A stretch of DNA of 64,000 bases from Galeopsis tetrahit (Eukaryota > Streptophyta > Magnoliopsida > Lamiales > Lamiaceae): positions 57,493,740 through 57,557,739 of the forward strand of contig OY776134.1 in NCBI GenBank assembly GCA_963675135.1, read 5' to 3'. The position numbers were made by a program, and so were the translations under genes. Positions 1 to 8,104 of the stretch are shown here, one piece after another. Position 1 is the stretch's first letter, and the number at the start of each line of letters is the position of its first letter. The notes below the pieces were generated by a model. The model made no database searches. It was not told where the DNA came from and was given only the letters and a program-made list of their open reading frames with translations.

Positions 1-380
1 CAACCAAATGTGAAGTCCTTATTGATTCATTGATTGAACACTTTCATGTGGTGGAGAACTTAGACATTTGACAAGCATATGGTGGTGCACTTGTGTGATT
101 TGATGTTGAGAGCATACATTTCCTTGATATACACTTTGAGTGATGAGAGATACACTTACTTGTGAAGGAAATTGTGAATTGGGCACTTAATCTTGCATTG
201 ATTTGAGCGTAAGTTGTGAACTTGTTTGTGGATTTTTGTACCTCTTGGTTTGACTAGCTTGAGGAAAGTTGACAATCACTCATTCAATTTTGATTGAATT
301 TCTTCGCAATCCTCCCACTTGTTCTATATTTCTTTCGTTGCTCGGGGACGAGCAACACTTTAAGTTTGGGGGGGGGGGGT
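1..380 (+). mobile_element. 3' internal end of a Ty3/gypsy-type element with polypurine tract
   Basis: No ORF is recognisable. The stretch ends in a purine run (TAAGTTTGGG followed by more G, about 361-379, 12 G in a row) directly before a TG that starts an LTR. A polypurine tract in this place primes plus-strand DNA synthesis and marks the 3' end of an LTR element. The similar tract of the gypsy element at 22085-22100 (minus strand) supports the class. The rest of the element lies left of the window. Confidence 0.6.
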
Positions 381-2053
381 TGATTAGGTGTGAGATTGCT
401 CGTATTTGTGCTCATTATTGCTATATTATTCAAGCATTTTGATGTGATTTTGGTCGTAATTGGTAGAAATTGTGCTACTAACCTTGTTGTCGAGAAATGT
501 GTTCAAAGTGTAGGAAACAAGGTGAAATAGTCCATTTTAGAGGAAAAACGAGCATTGGCACATGGGAATTGAAGTTCGATTGAAGGACAAGCAAGGAAAG
601 CCGAGAAAAAGTGTCAAAATAGCCCAAGGAGCATAAATCACTCGGCCGGCCGAGTGAGGTGGACTTCCAGAAACTTTCAAAAAAACCAATGTCACACTGG
701 CGGCCGAGTGGATTGACACTGGCGGCCGAGTGACTTCACACTGGCGGCCGAGTGGTTTCACACTGGCGGCCGAGTGGGTTCTGCAGCCCAAAAACTCACT
801 GTATATCCACTCAACTCGGTTGACCGTTTGGTCCACTCGGTTGACCGTTTGAACTTACGATTTTTGGGGAATTTCGCGAATTTTGAAGAACTTCAAGGAC
901 TCAATTGTTAATTTCGTCTCACACACTCTTCTAAGCTATAAATAGCTCCCCAATCAGACTGTTGAGGAGGCTTGGCCTCACTTTTTCACACACTCAAACC
1001 CTAGTTTCATTCTTAGATAGATTTTCAACATATTTTGCAAGTTTAATTCCATAGATTAGCTTCAAATTTAGTATTTAGTTTGGGCTTTTGAAGATTAAGG
1101 TTACATTCACTTGTAATAGCTTAGATTGTTGAAGAATCATCAAGGTGACTTCCACCCAAACTCTCTCTTTTCTATAATATTGTTATTTTCATGTTTATTT
1201 CTAGTTTTCTTGTTGTTTTAGCCATGAGTGTTTTCTCAAACACCATGGGCTAAGCTTTTTATGCTTTGGGTGTTTGAAACCATGTGAATATTGAATGTGT
1301 GAATTGTTTAGACTTTGATTATTGTTGATATTTGTATTATTGCTTCTCTTATTGGGTTTTATTGGTGCTTTGTGTATTTGCTTCTATTAATCCATATTTT
1401 GAGGCATGTTTAGCGTAGACGAGAGTTACATGAACATGTTTAAATTTATGGTGTGAGTTGTTGGTATACAAATGCATTTATTATACTTTTAATTCGTCGA
1501 GAGAGAGTTAATCGTATTAGAACCCCATTAGGAGACATTAATTACTTGAATGGTTATTTGGGTAGTTGATGAGGATTAGGAAGATGTCTTATTACCGGGT
1601 TTGGAAACACCTTAGACGTAAGGCTATAGTACCCGAAGGGAAATGATTTTCATCCTAGCATCTTGATGCTCTTAGCAAATCCAAATTGAAGCATAAAAAC
1701 GGTATAAGCAATCCCACTCGATTTCACTAGGTAGAGAACACCCGAAGCATTCCCACACTTGCACTTCTTCGAATTTCATTCGTAGTTGTTATTTGTTTTT
1801 AATTGTCATTTTCTTATTTTCGTGATTAGTAGTTAATTTACTTACTAGCATTGCGTTTAGCTTAATTTATTATCTTTCGATTGTCTCTTAGTTTTAGTTC
1901 AAATTGCTCCCGAAATCGTAGCTACATTAGTATGACGACATACAACTCTAGGGATCCATTGGACTAGCCCACCTCCCGTGGTTCGATACTACTTGGTCGA
2001 AATACTTTCATTACTACTACGATCCCTTATGCTTGAGGGGAAGTAGTTAGTCA
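381..2053 (+). repeat. Ty3/gypsy-type LTR (3' LTR, plus orientation)
   Basis: The LTR begins TGATTAGGTG directly after a polypurine tract, so it is a 3' LTR. A TATA box (CTATAAATAG) lies at 936-945. Just upstream, 640-845 holds GC-rich dyads: one CTCGGCCGGCCGAG near 641, then four copies of CACTGGCGGCCGAGTG starting at 695, 717, 739 and 761, an exact 22-bp period. Two ACTCGGTTGACCGTTTG-like units follow. The right end is inferred from TTAGTCA at 2047-2053, which roughly mirrors the TGATTA start. No primer-binding site follows, as expected at a 3' LTR. The end coordinate is uncertain by tens of bases and the target duplication cannot be tested in this window. Confidence 0.6.
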
Positions 2054-2089
2054 AAATATATAGACTAAAACTCGTTCAAGTCAGGGCCC

Positions 2090-2343
2090 AAATTATTTCT
2101 TTGAATAAATTTGGCTCGTTTTACCCACGAACTCGATTTCTTCCTTCGTTGACTTCACTAAAAATTAGGTAAGTATTTTTTTCCTTCCAAAATAGTCATT
2201 TTTCTAAAAAACGACAAAAACACTATATTTCTCTCCATTTGACCAAAACATCCGTAATTGATCAATAAAATAATGAAATCATCAACAAAATGAGCTTCAA
2301 ATGTGCATTAAAAACATGTAAATTCCACTCGAATTAGAATTCA
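2090..2343 (-). repeat. Truncated LTR fragment related to the gypsy LTRs at 20439 and 57383
   Basis: Read on the minus strand, the piece starts near 2343 with a diverged form of the terminus seen at 20439-22084 and 57383-58933 (TGGAATTTACATG after a TTCGAGT-like start; then a TTTGAAGCTCATTTTG counterpart of the other LTRs). Similarity fades toward 2090. Only the U3 start survives, with no dyad array or TATA box. It directly adjoins LINE-derived sequence at 2344. The left border is approximate. Confidence 0.5.
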
Positions 2344-2748
2344 TGGTGGGGCGAACTGTAGTAATTGATGGGGTCGTTGAAGTTGAGGTGGGAGAAGCAA
2401 TGGCCCTCTCGGAAGCGTTGTCATGGGTTAAGAGTTTGGGGCTGAGTTAGGTGACGATGGAGAGCGATTCGAAGTTAGTAGTGGATGTTATTAATTCTTC
2501 TCAAGTTTATCACTCAATTTTTAGTGATTATATAAAACTGTGTAGGGATTATCTTGGTGAATTACCTAATGTTTGGGTTAACTTTGTACGAAGGAGTGCC
2601 AATACTATGGCACACGAGTTTGTGAAGGTGTCTCATTTTTATGAGAGCTCTTTTTGTTGGGTAGATTCACCGGCGTTTGTGGTCGGACTACAGAATAACA
2701 TTTGTTCTTGCAATAATGAAAGCTAATTTTCCTTGTTTAAAAAAAAAT
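2344..2748 (+). pseudogene. LINE 3' fragment with RNase H-like domain (broken)
   Basis: The plus strand encodes the C-terminal half of an RNase H-like fold of the kind found at the end of plant non-LTR retrotransposon ORF2 (RVT_3). Visible are an MESDSKLVVDVINS motif, with the acidic residue of the second catalytic strand, and a VNFVRRSANTMAHE motif holding the late histidine. The frame opens upstream at about 2345 but is cut by an in-frame TAG at 2448-2450. The ORF ends at 2726 and a short A-rich run follows (2740-2748), as expected of a LINE tail. It is a 5'-truncated dead copy. The LINE at 12.9-17.0 kb does not encode this domain, so the source is a different LINE lineage. Confidence 0.6.
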
Positions 2749-2960
2749 ATATCCTAAAGTTTTCAAACATAATTTTAGCCACTATATAAAAATCTTATAT
2801 ACTCTATATATTATGCACTAATTGCAGCATACAATTCAAGTGCATTTAAAAAAAAAACATATAACTCTAATTTTAAAGCTCCTAAGTTTAAAAATGCCTA
2901 GTAAGTTTAAAAATGAACTCATTTTTTAAAATAATTTTGTAGAGTTTTCTAAAGTAATTT
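2745..2960 (+). repeat. Unclassified repeat; unfilled relative of the MULE target site
   Basis: The segment is a diverged duplicate of 12580-12680 joined to 34364-34430. Shared parts include TTTTCAAACATAATTTTAG, ATATAAAAATCTTATATACT, AATTCAAGTGCATTT plus an A-run, then CATATAACT and CCTAAGTTTAAAAATG. In this copy the two halves are contiguous; in the other copy they are 21.7 kb apart. It therefore acts as a related empty site for the large MULE. Its own nature is unknown. Confidence 0.6.
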
Positions 2961-3567
2961 TAGAAAGATTTAGAATGTGTATAAAATTATTGAGGATCCT
3001 ACATAACCTTCTCCTAACCTATAATTGGAGAAACATTATATCCGTCCATTGAGGGAGCGAACTAGTATAAATGTTTCAAATGGAATTCAAAAGTTATGAC
3101 AATATGAACTAGGTTTAATGGAAAAAATTCAAGTAACCAATAACTTGGTTTGGTTTAATGGAAAAAATCGATAGTAATACACAATAACTAGTAAAGATTC
3201 TACAATGCAATATGAACCGATAAGGATGAACATAATATTAAAAGATATATACAAATCTTATTAATATTATATTCCTAATAATCTTTGTATAAGAGTTTAT
3301 TCAATTATATTATATTAGTTGTATTTTCTTATATAATTATCTTAGCATTACTTATCTCTATAAATACTCTCCTATATAAACACTTTTATTCATTCAATGA
3401 AATTATAATTTCATAATCTCTTGTTTTTTATTCCATACTTTTGCATTTTCTATTACTATCGATTTCTTCTGTTACATATCGATTTCTTCGGTTACACAGC
3501 AGTATTTTCTTGTCTAAAAGTGTGGAGTTTTGGGCTTTAAATTGTGTGTTCTAATAGCCGTCTATAA
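2961..3567. other. Intergenic AT-rich stretch, possible decayed copia LTR
   Basis: No coding potential is visible. A TATA-like box (CTCTATAAATAC, 3356-3367) followed by TATATAAACAC and a T-rich stretch up to a GGTTACACA near 3500 resembles the promoter and R-U5 part of a small copia LTR. No matching second LTR or target duplication was found. The assignment is weak. Confidence 0.25.
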
Positions 3568-3576
3568 ATTATTTTG

Positions 3577-4628
3577 GGGCGCGGCTAAGGGCACCCGGGT
3601 TTCCTATGAGTACACCCAGGAGATGAGAACACACGTCGTTTGGATGAGGACACCCACCTGGAAAACCCAAAATTACCCCTTTCTCAATTAAAACCCTAAA
3701 TCCATTCTTTCTCTTCTCATTCAACAGGACACCCACCTTCCACCTCCCACCTCCATTTTCGCCACCTCCGACACGGCCCACTTCGCCCACGCCGCCCACC
3801 TCGTCGCGGAGGTCGCAGCCCCTTCCCCTCCCCTTCGCGGCCGCACCTCTTCCCCTCCCCTTCGCGCCCTCCCCGTCGCGCCGCCCTCCAAAGCAACCGC
3901 CCCTCGTTCAGGTGTTTCTCCACCGCCCCCCTCCTCCCCTTGTTCGCGGCCGCCGCCCTCCCTCCTCCCCACAATCGCGGCCGCCGCTAACAGGTAAGTT
4001 TAGGTCTGAAAAATTAGAAAAAAATAGGGTTTTCTGGAAAAAAAAATTAGGATTTTTTTTGAAGTTTGGGAATTATTTTCGAACATAGCGCGTTTGTTTT
4101 GGAAAAAAATTCGAACAACTTGAGTTTGTTTTGGAAAAAATTTCGAACAAGATGTTCGATTTTTTTTCGGACAAATTTAAGTTGTTTTGAAATTTTTTTC
4201 GAACATATTGTGTTTGTTTTGGAAACAATTTTGAACAACTTGAGTTTGTTTTGGAAAAAATTTCGAACAAGATGTTCGATCTTTTTTTTCGAACAAATTT
4301 GAGTTGTTTTGGAATTTTTTTCGAACATATTGAGTTTGTTTTGAAATTTTTTTCGAACATGTTGAGTTTGTTTTGGAAAAAAATTCGAACATGTTTGTTT
4401 TGGAAAAATTTTCGAACAGTTGGCGTTTTGGATTAATTTTTGTTGCAATTTTAAAGTTTTTTTTGTTGAGTGGTGGTGGTGGTGGTGGTGAAATAGAATA
4501 GGTGGATCTTCTTCTTTTTTCATAAATTTTACCCTAGGGGTATATGTGACATTTCACATGTTCTGAAAAATTAAAAAAATGTTTGGTGGGTGTACTCATA
4601 GGAAATCCGGGTTCCTTTAGCCGCGCCC
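3577..4628. mobile_element. Non-autonomous MULE, family 1 copy a, with 9-bp TSD
   Basis: Terminal inverted repeats of about 42 bp bound a 1052-bp element: GGGCGCGGCTAAGGGCACCC at the left and the inverse of GGGCGCGGCTAAAGGAACCC at the right. It is flanked by a perfect 9-bp duplication ATTATTTTG (3568-3576 and 4629-4637), the size made by Mutator-type transposases. Inside are a CpG-rich block (about 3720-3990) with several GCGGCCGC sites, a splice-donor-like CAG/GTAAGT at its end, and an AT-rich array of TTCGAACA motifs (4077-4420) followed by a TGG repeat (4471-4490). There is no transposase. The GC-rich block looks like a captured first exon, as in Pack-MULEs, but no parent gene is recognised. 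Confidence 0.85.
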
Positions 4629-4790
4629 ATTATTTTGTTGACCTAGCAGTTAGCAAATTTTCCCTTCTTGTTTTGGGTGTAATCAAAAAGGCATGGGCCC
4701 AATTGTTTTGGGCTGCATATATATAAATGTCTTTGGCTAAAATGGATTTCTAATTTTGGACTCGGTATTTTTAATTGAGTTTTATAAATT

Positions 4791-5866
4791 GGGATGGGTA
4801 TATACCCCTCCTCCAGCTTTGTTTAATACACTCCCCTAATTTTTATTAATTCAAAATATATATATGAAATACCAATTTTACCCCTTTTACTAAATCATGT
4901 TAGATACATACACTCCCCTCTAAAACCCTATCCCTAATGCATTAACCCTAATTTTGCAACCAAGCTGCCGCCGCTCCTCCGGCAACCACCATCACCTCCG
5001 GTAGTCAACCACCTTCTCTTACATCCACAAAAAAATTTAAAAAAACATAAAAATTAAACAACAAAACTTAAAAATAAACTTCCTACTCCACAAAACTCAA
5101 CAACAAACCCTAAACCAAAAACTTAAAAATTCAAACAAAACAAAAACTTATTTTCGACAAACCAGAGTCGACCGAAAAATTCTCCCGTCGACAATGGATT
5201 GTCGACCAAAAATAATACGGCCGACTCTGGTTTATCGACCAATTTTGTTTTAAAAAAAATTAAATTTTCGTTAATATTGAGTCGACCAAAAATAATCTCG
5301 TCGACAACCATTTGTTGATGAGACTGTTTTTGGTCGATTCAATGTTATTGAAAAAAAAAACCTGGAGAAACGCATGGGCGGCGCGGCCAACGAGAGGGTG
5401 GGGAGGGGGCACGACGGGTGGGCGGCGCCGGATTTGGGGGGTTAGTTGCAGAAACGAAAAAAAGAAAAAGAAGATGATGCGGGGGCATCTTGCTGCGTAC
5501 AGCGGCGGGGCGGATCTGTTGCGGGGACTTGTCGGCGGCGGGGCGGTGAGGGGCTGGGCGGCGCAGGCACTGGGGAAGAAGATGAGGGCAGCGGCGACGA
5601 GAAGAAGATGAGGCGGTGAGGGGCTGCGCTAAACGAGAAACGAGGGAGGAGGGCGGCGGCGGTGGATGGGAAGAAAGACAAGTATGGGAGAGAAAGAGAA
5701 GAATGAGGAGAAGATAAGAAAAATGAGGGTTAGGGTTATAAGGGTGTGTGTATGTATCTATAATATTTTATTAAGGGGTAAAATTGGTATTTCACATATA
5801 TTTTGAATTAATAAAAAGGAAGGGGGAGTGTATTAAACAAATCTGGAGGGGTATATACCCCATCCC
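4791..5866. mobile_element. Non-autonomous MULE, family 2 copy a, with 9-bp TSD
   Basis: A 1076-bp element with long inverted ends (about 130 bp): GGGATGGGTATATACCCCTC at the left, and the inverse of GGGATGGGGTATATACCCCT at the right. Both arms continue through TTTGTTTAATACACTCCCC. The flanking duplication TTATAAATT is perfect and 9 bp long (4782-4790, 5867-5875). The interior has a short GC-rich block near 4965-4990, an AT-rich block with a cluster of TCGAC motifs forming inverted repeats (5155-5340), and a second GC-rich block (5360-5680). No transposase is encoded. A second copy lies at 37405-38721. Confidence 0.85.
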
Positions 5867-6112
5867 TTATAAATTTATAATCTAAATTCAGTTCATTTGA
5901 TTGGATTAAAAAGTAAATGAATGGATAAGCATATTTTTTTAGTTAAAATTGAGTTGATTTTAAATTCTCACTAATATAGAGGAACAATTAATTAACAAAT
6001 TATAATTTCATTAATTGAGTTGAAGAATTATGATCAGTATTTATAGATACAAAACTATATCTAATCTATATCTCTAAATAAGGAATATTAAAGATTTACA
6101 ATATATAATATA

Positions 6113-6404
6113 CTCCTTCCGTCCAATTTTATTATGTCCACTTCTCCGGGCACGGGTTTTAATGAATATTGATTAGTTTATTCATAAAGTAGATAAATTC
6201 GGGGTATGATAGGGTATTGTGGGGTCCATTTATAAATAAATGATTGTTTATGGATAAAGTGAATGACAAAGTGGGTAAATAAGGGATGGTAGGAGGGTGG
6301 AGATAAAGTAGTATGAATAGTATTGTTTCAAAAAAGGGTATGTGCATAATAAAATTGGACAACCAAAAAAGGAAAGTGGGAATAATGAAATTGGACGGAG
6401 GGAG
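6113..6404. mobile_element. Stowaway-type MITE
   Basis: The 292-bp element starts CTCCTTCCGTCCAATTTTAT and ends in the near-inverse (AATTGGACGGAGGGAG), with TA on both sides (6111-6112, 6405-6406). These are the termini and target duplication of Tc1/mariner-mobilised Stowaway MITEs. The ORFs across it are chance. Confidence 0.85.
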
Positions 6405-6634
6405 TATATTATATGTTCCTATCAAGATGGAGCACCGTGGGAGAGTTCAATCTTGATCATAAGCATTTGAAGACAAGAACGAGTTGTTTTGATCAAATCC
6501 CGATCGAAGTGATAGTCAATAGCAATTTTTTAAAACAAATATTTTGTTAAATGTTCTTTTTTTTTTTTTTTTTTGCATAAATCATAAATAATATTTAAAT
6601 ACGAATAACGCGTAAAATAATTCATTTTCAAGAT

Positions 6635-6707
6635 GGGGATGTAGCTCAGATGGTAGAGCGCTCGCTTAGCATGCGAGAGGTACGGGGATCGATACCCCGC
6701 ATCTCCA
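6635..6707 (+). tRNA. tRNA-Ala(AGC)
   Basis: The 73-nt sequence folds as a cloverleaf. The acceptor stem GGGGATG pairs with CATCTCC and includes the G3:U70 wobble pair that is the identity element for alanyl-tRNA synthetase. The anticodon loop reads TTAGCAT, giving anticodon AGC. The T arm is CGGGGATCGATACCCCG and the discriminator base is A. No CCA is encoded, as usual for nuclear genes. A T-run follows at 6708, and a CAA lies a few bases upstream, typical of plant Pol III starts. There is no intron. An identical gene body lies at 36154-36226. Confidence 0.97.
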
Positions 6708-6744
6708 TTTTCATATTTTTCCACTTCTTTTTGTAAGTATTTAG

Positions 6745-7567
6745 TAGACCTGTCAAGACGGGCCGGCGGGGCGGGACGGGCCAAAACCGCAAAAGCCCGC
6801 CATTTGGCGGGGCGGGGCGGGCCAGACCGTTTGTCAAGCGGGCTGTAAAAACCTCAACCCAACCCAAAAATGGGCGGGCCGCGGGTTTAGACGGGCCAAC
6901 TTTTTTTTTTTTTTTTGTTACAAAAGTATTTATTAAATTTATTAAGAAACACAAAAATTACAGTATATATCAAGAATTATAGTGTTAATAATTAACAACA
7001 AAAAAACTAAATAGAAACATTGTCATTATTAATTGTATAATACACTATAAATTACAATAATATTATTTATATATATCAGAAAATGAAGAAAGGAGAAAAA
7101 AAATGGAGCTGCTTCTATAATCTGTCATTTACTAGAGTTTTTTCTTTTAGTTAGATTTATTGTATATTTTTTTAAAACAAAGTTGAATAGTTCAAATGGT
7201 TAGAGCATCTATAATCTGTCATTTACTAGAATTTTTTCTTTTAGTTAGATTTATTGTATATTTTTTTAAAACAAAGTTGAATATTCAAATGGTTAGAGCA
7301 TCATTGCCTAGACAGGTCCTGAGTTCAACCCCTACAAAAGGCAGAAAATACATTTTTTTTTTATATTTTTTAAGTAAATATAATATTTTTTAAAAAAAGG
7401 CGGGCCAGCCCGCCAAAGCCCGCCCCAACCCGCCAAAGACCGCGAACCAAACGGGCCGGCCCGCCTGGGCCCGCTTCCTAGCGGGCTTGGAAAAGCTTAG
7501 CCCAACCCACTATTTTAAGTGGCGGGGCGGGCTGACCCAACGGGCCCAGCCCGTTTTGACGGCTCTA
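6745..7567. mobile_element. Non-autonomous hAT-type element with 8-bp TSD
   Basis: The ends are inverted (TAGACCTGTCAAGACGGGCC at the left; the right end is the inverse of TAGAGCCGTCAAAACGGGCT). The perfect 8-bp duplication GTATTTAG (6737-6744, 7568-7575) fits hAT transposases. Subterminal zones are full of GGCGGGCC and GGCGGGGCGG motifs on both sides, suitable as transposase-binding repeats. The AT-rich centre holds a direct duplication (about 7115-7207 and 7208-7299) and a tRNA-like module near 7290-7335. There is no transposase; ORFs reading through the GC-rich ends are artefacts. Confidence 0.85.
7115..7340 (+). repeat. Tandem duplication with tRNA/SINE-like promoter module
   Basis: Two copies of an about 92-bp unit (CTATAATCTGTCATTTACTA through GGTTAGAGCAT) lie head to tail, differing by a few bases. 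The second continues into GGTCCTGAGTTCAACCCC, which resembles a Pol III B box, while TGGTTAGAGCAT resembles an A box. Together they look like the 5' part of a tRNA-derived SINE carried inside the hAT element. Transcription is not implied. Confidence 0.45.
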
Positions 7568-7575
7568 GTATTTAG

Positions 7576-8104
7576 ATAAACGTCTAATGCCAACTTTTGG
7601 GCAATCATTTTTCACATTATATATTCTTCTTTAAAAAAAAATCCCTCCCCCATTTTTCACATTATATATTCTTCTTTAAAAAAAAAAAATATCCCCCCCC
7701 CCTCTCTTTTTTTTCCTTTAAATCATAATTAAAAAAATGATTAATATGGACATCTCCATTTTCATATATTTATGTTAAAAATAGAATGAGTAATAAAAAA
7801 ATGAATAATATGGAATATAGAGTAAAATAGAGGTAAAAAATAAATATTATTTTATATATAAAAAATTTTACCTCCAAACTCACCCACCTTCCCTCCCCTC
7901 TCCCCCTACCCATCCCCCTCCGTAACCCACCCAAAAAAGATTCCATGGGCGCCATTTTTAAAGGCGCCACTCTCCCCATCAAAATTCACCTACCATGAAT
8001 CTGACATCTCTTAGAAGCGCCCATTGATGTGGCGCTTTAATTTATTTAATTAAAGTCCCTCCAAACAAACTTATTCTATTAATTTAAATGTTAAACAATA
8101 ATCG
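7576..8104. other. Intergenic, low-complexity
   Basis: No gene. A 40-bp unit (TTTTTCACATTATATATTCT plus TCTTT and an A-run) occurs twice in a row near 7610-7690. Short GGCGCC-containing words (7947-7970, 8012-8036) are present. Nothing else is recognised. Confidence 0.4.

Noticed and set aside
3717..3974. Arg/Gly-rich ORFs of 83-85 codons on the minus strand
   Set aside because: They are frames through the CpG-rich NotI-repeat block of a MULE. They are open only because of GC content and are not conserved in the second copy.
4047..4523. 158-codon Lys/Asn/Phe-rich ORF on the minus strand
   Set aside because: It reads through the TTCGAACA repeat array. The repeat has few stops in several frames, so the openness is trivial.
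6530..6954. ORFs overlapping the tRNA-Ala gene and the hAT left end
   Set aside because: They translate a tRNA gene and GC-rich subterminal repeats; there is no protein similarity.
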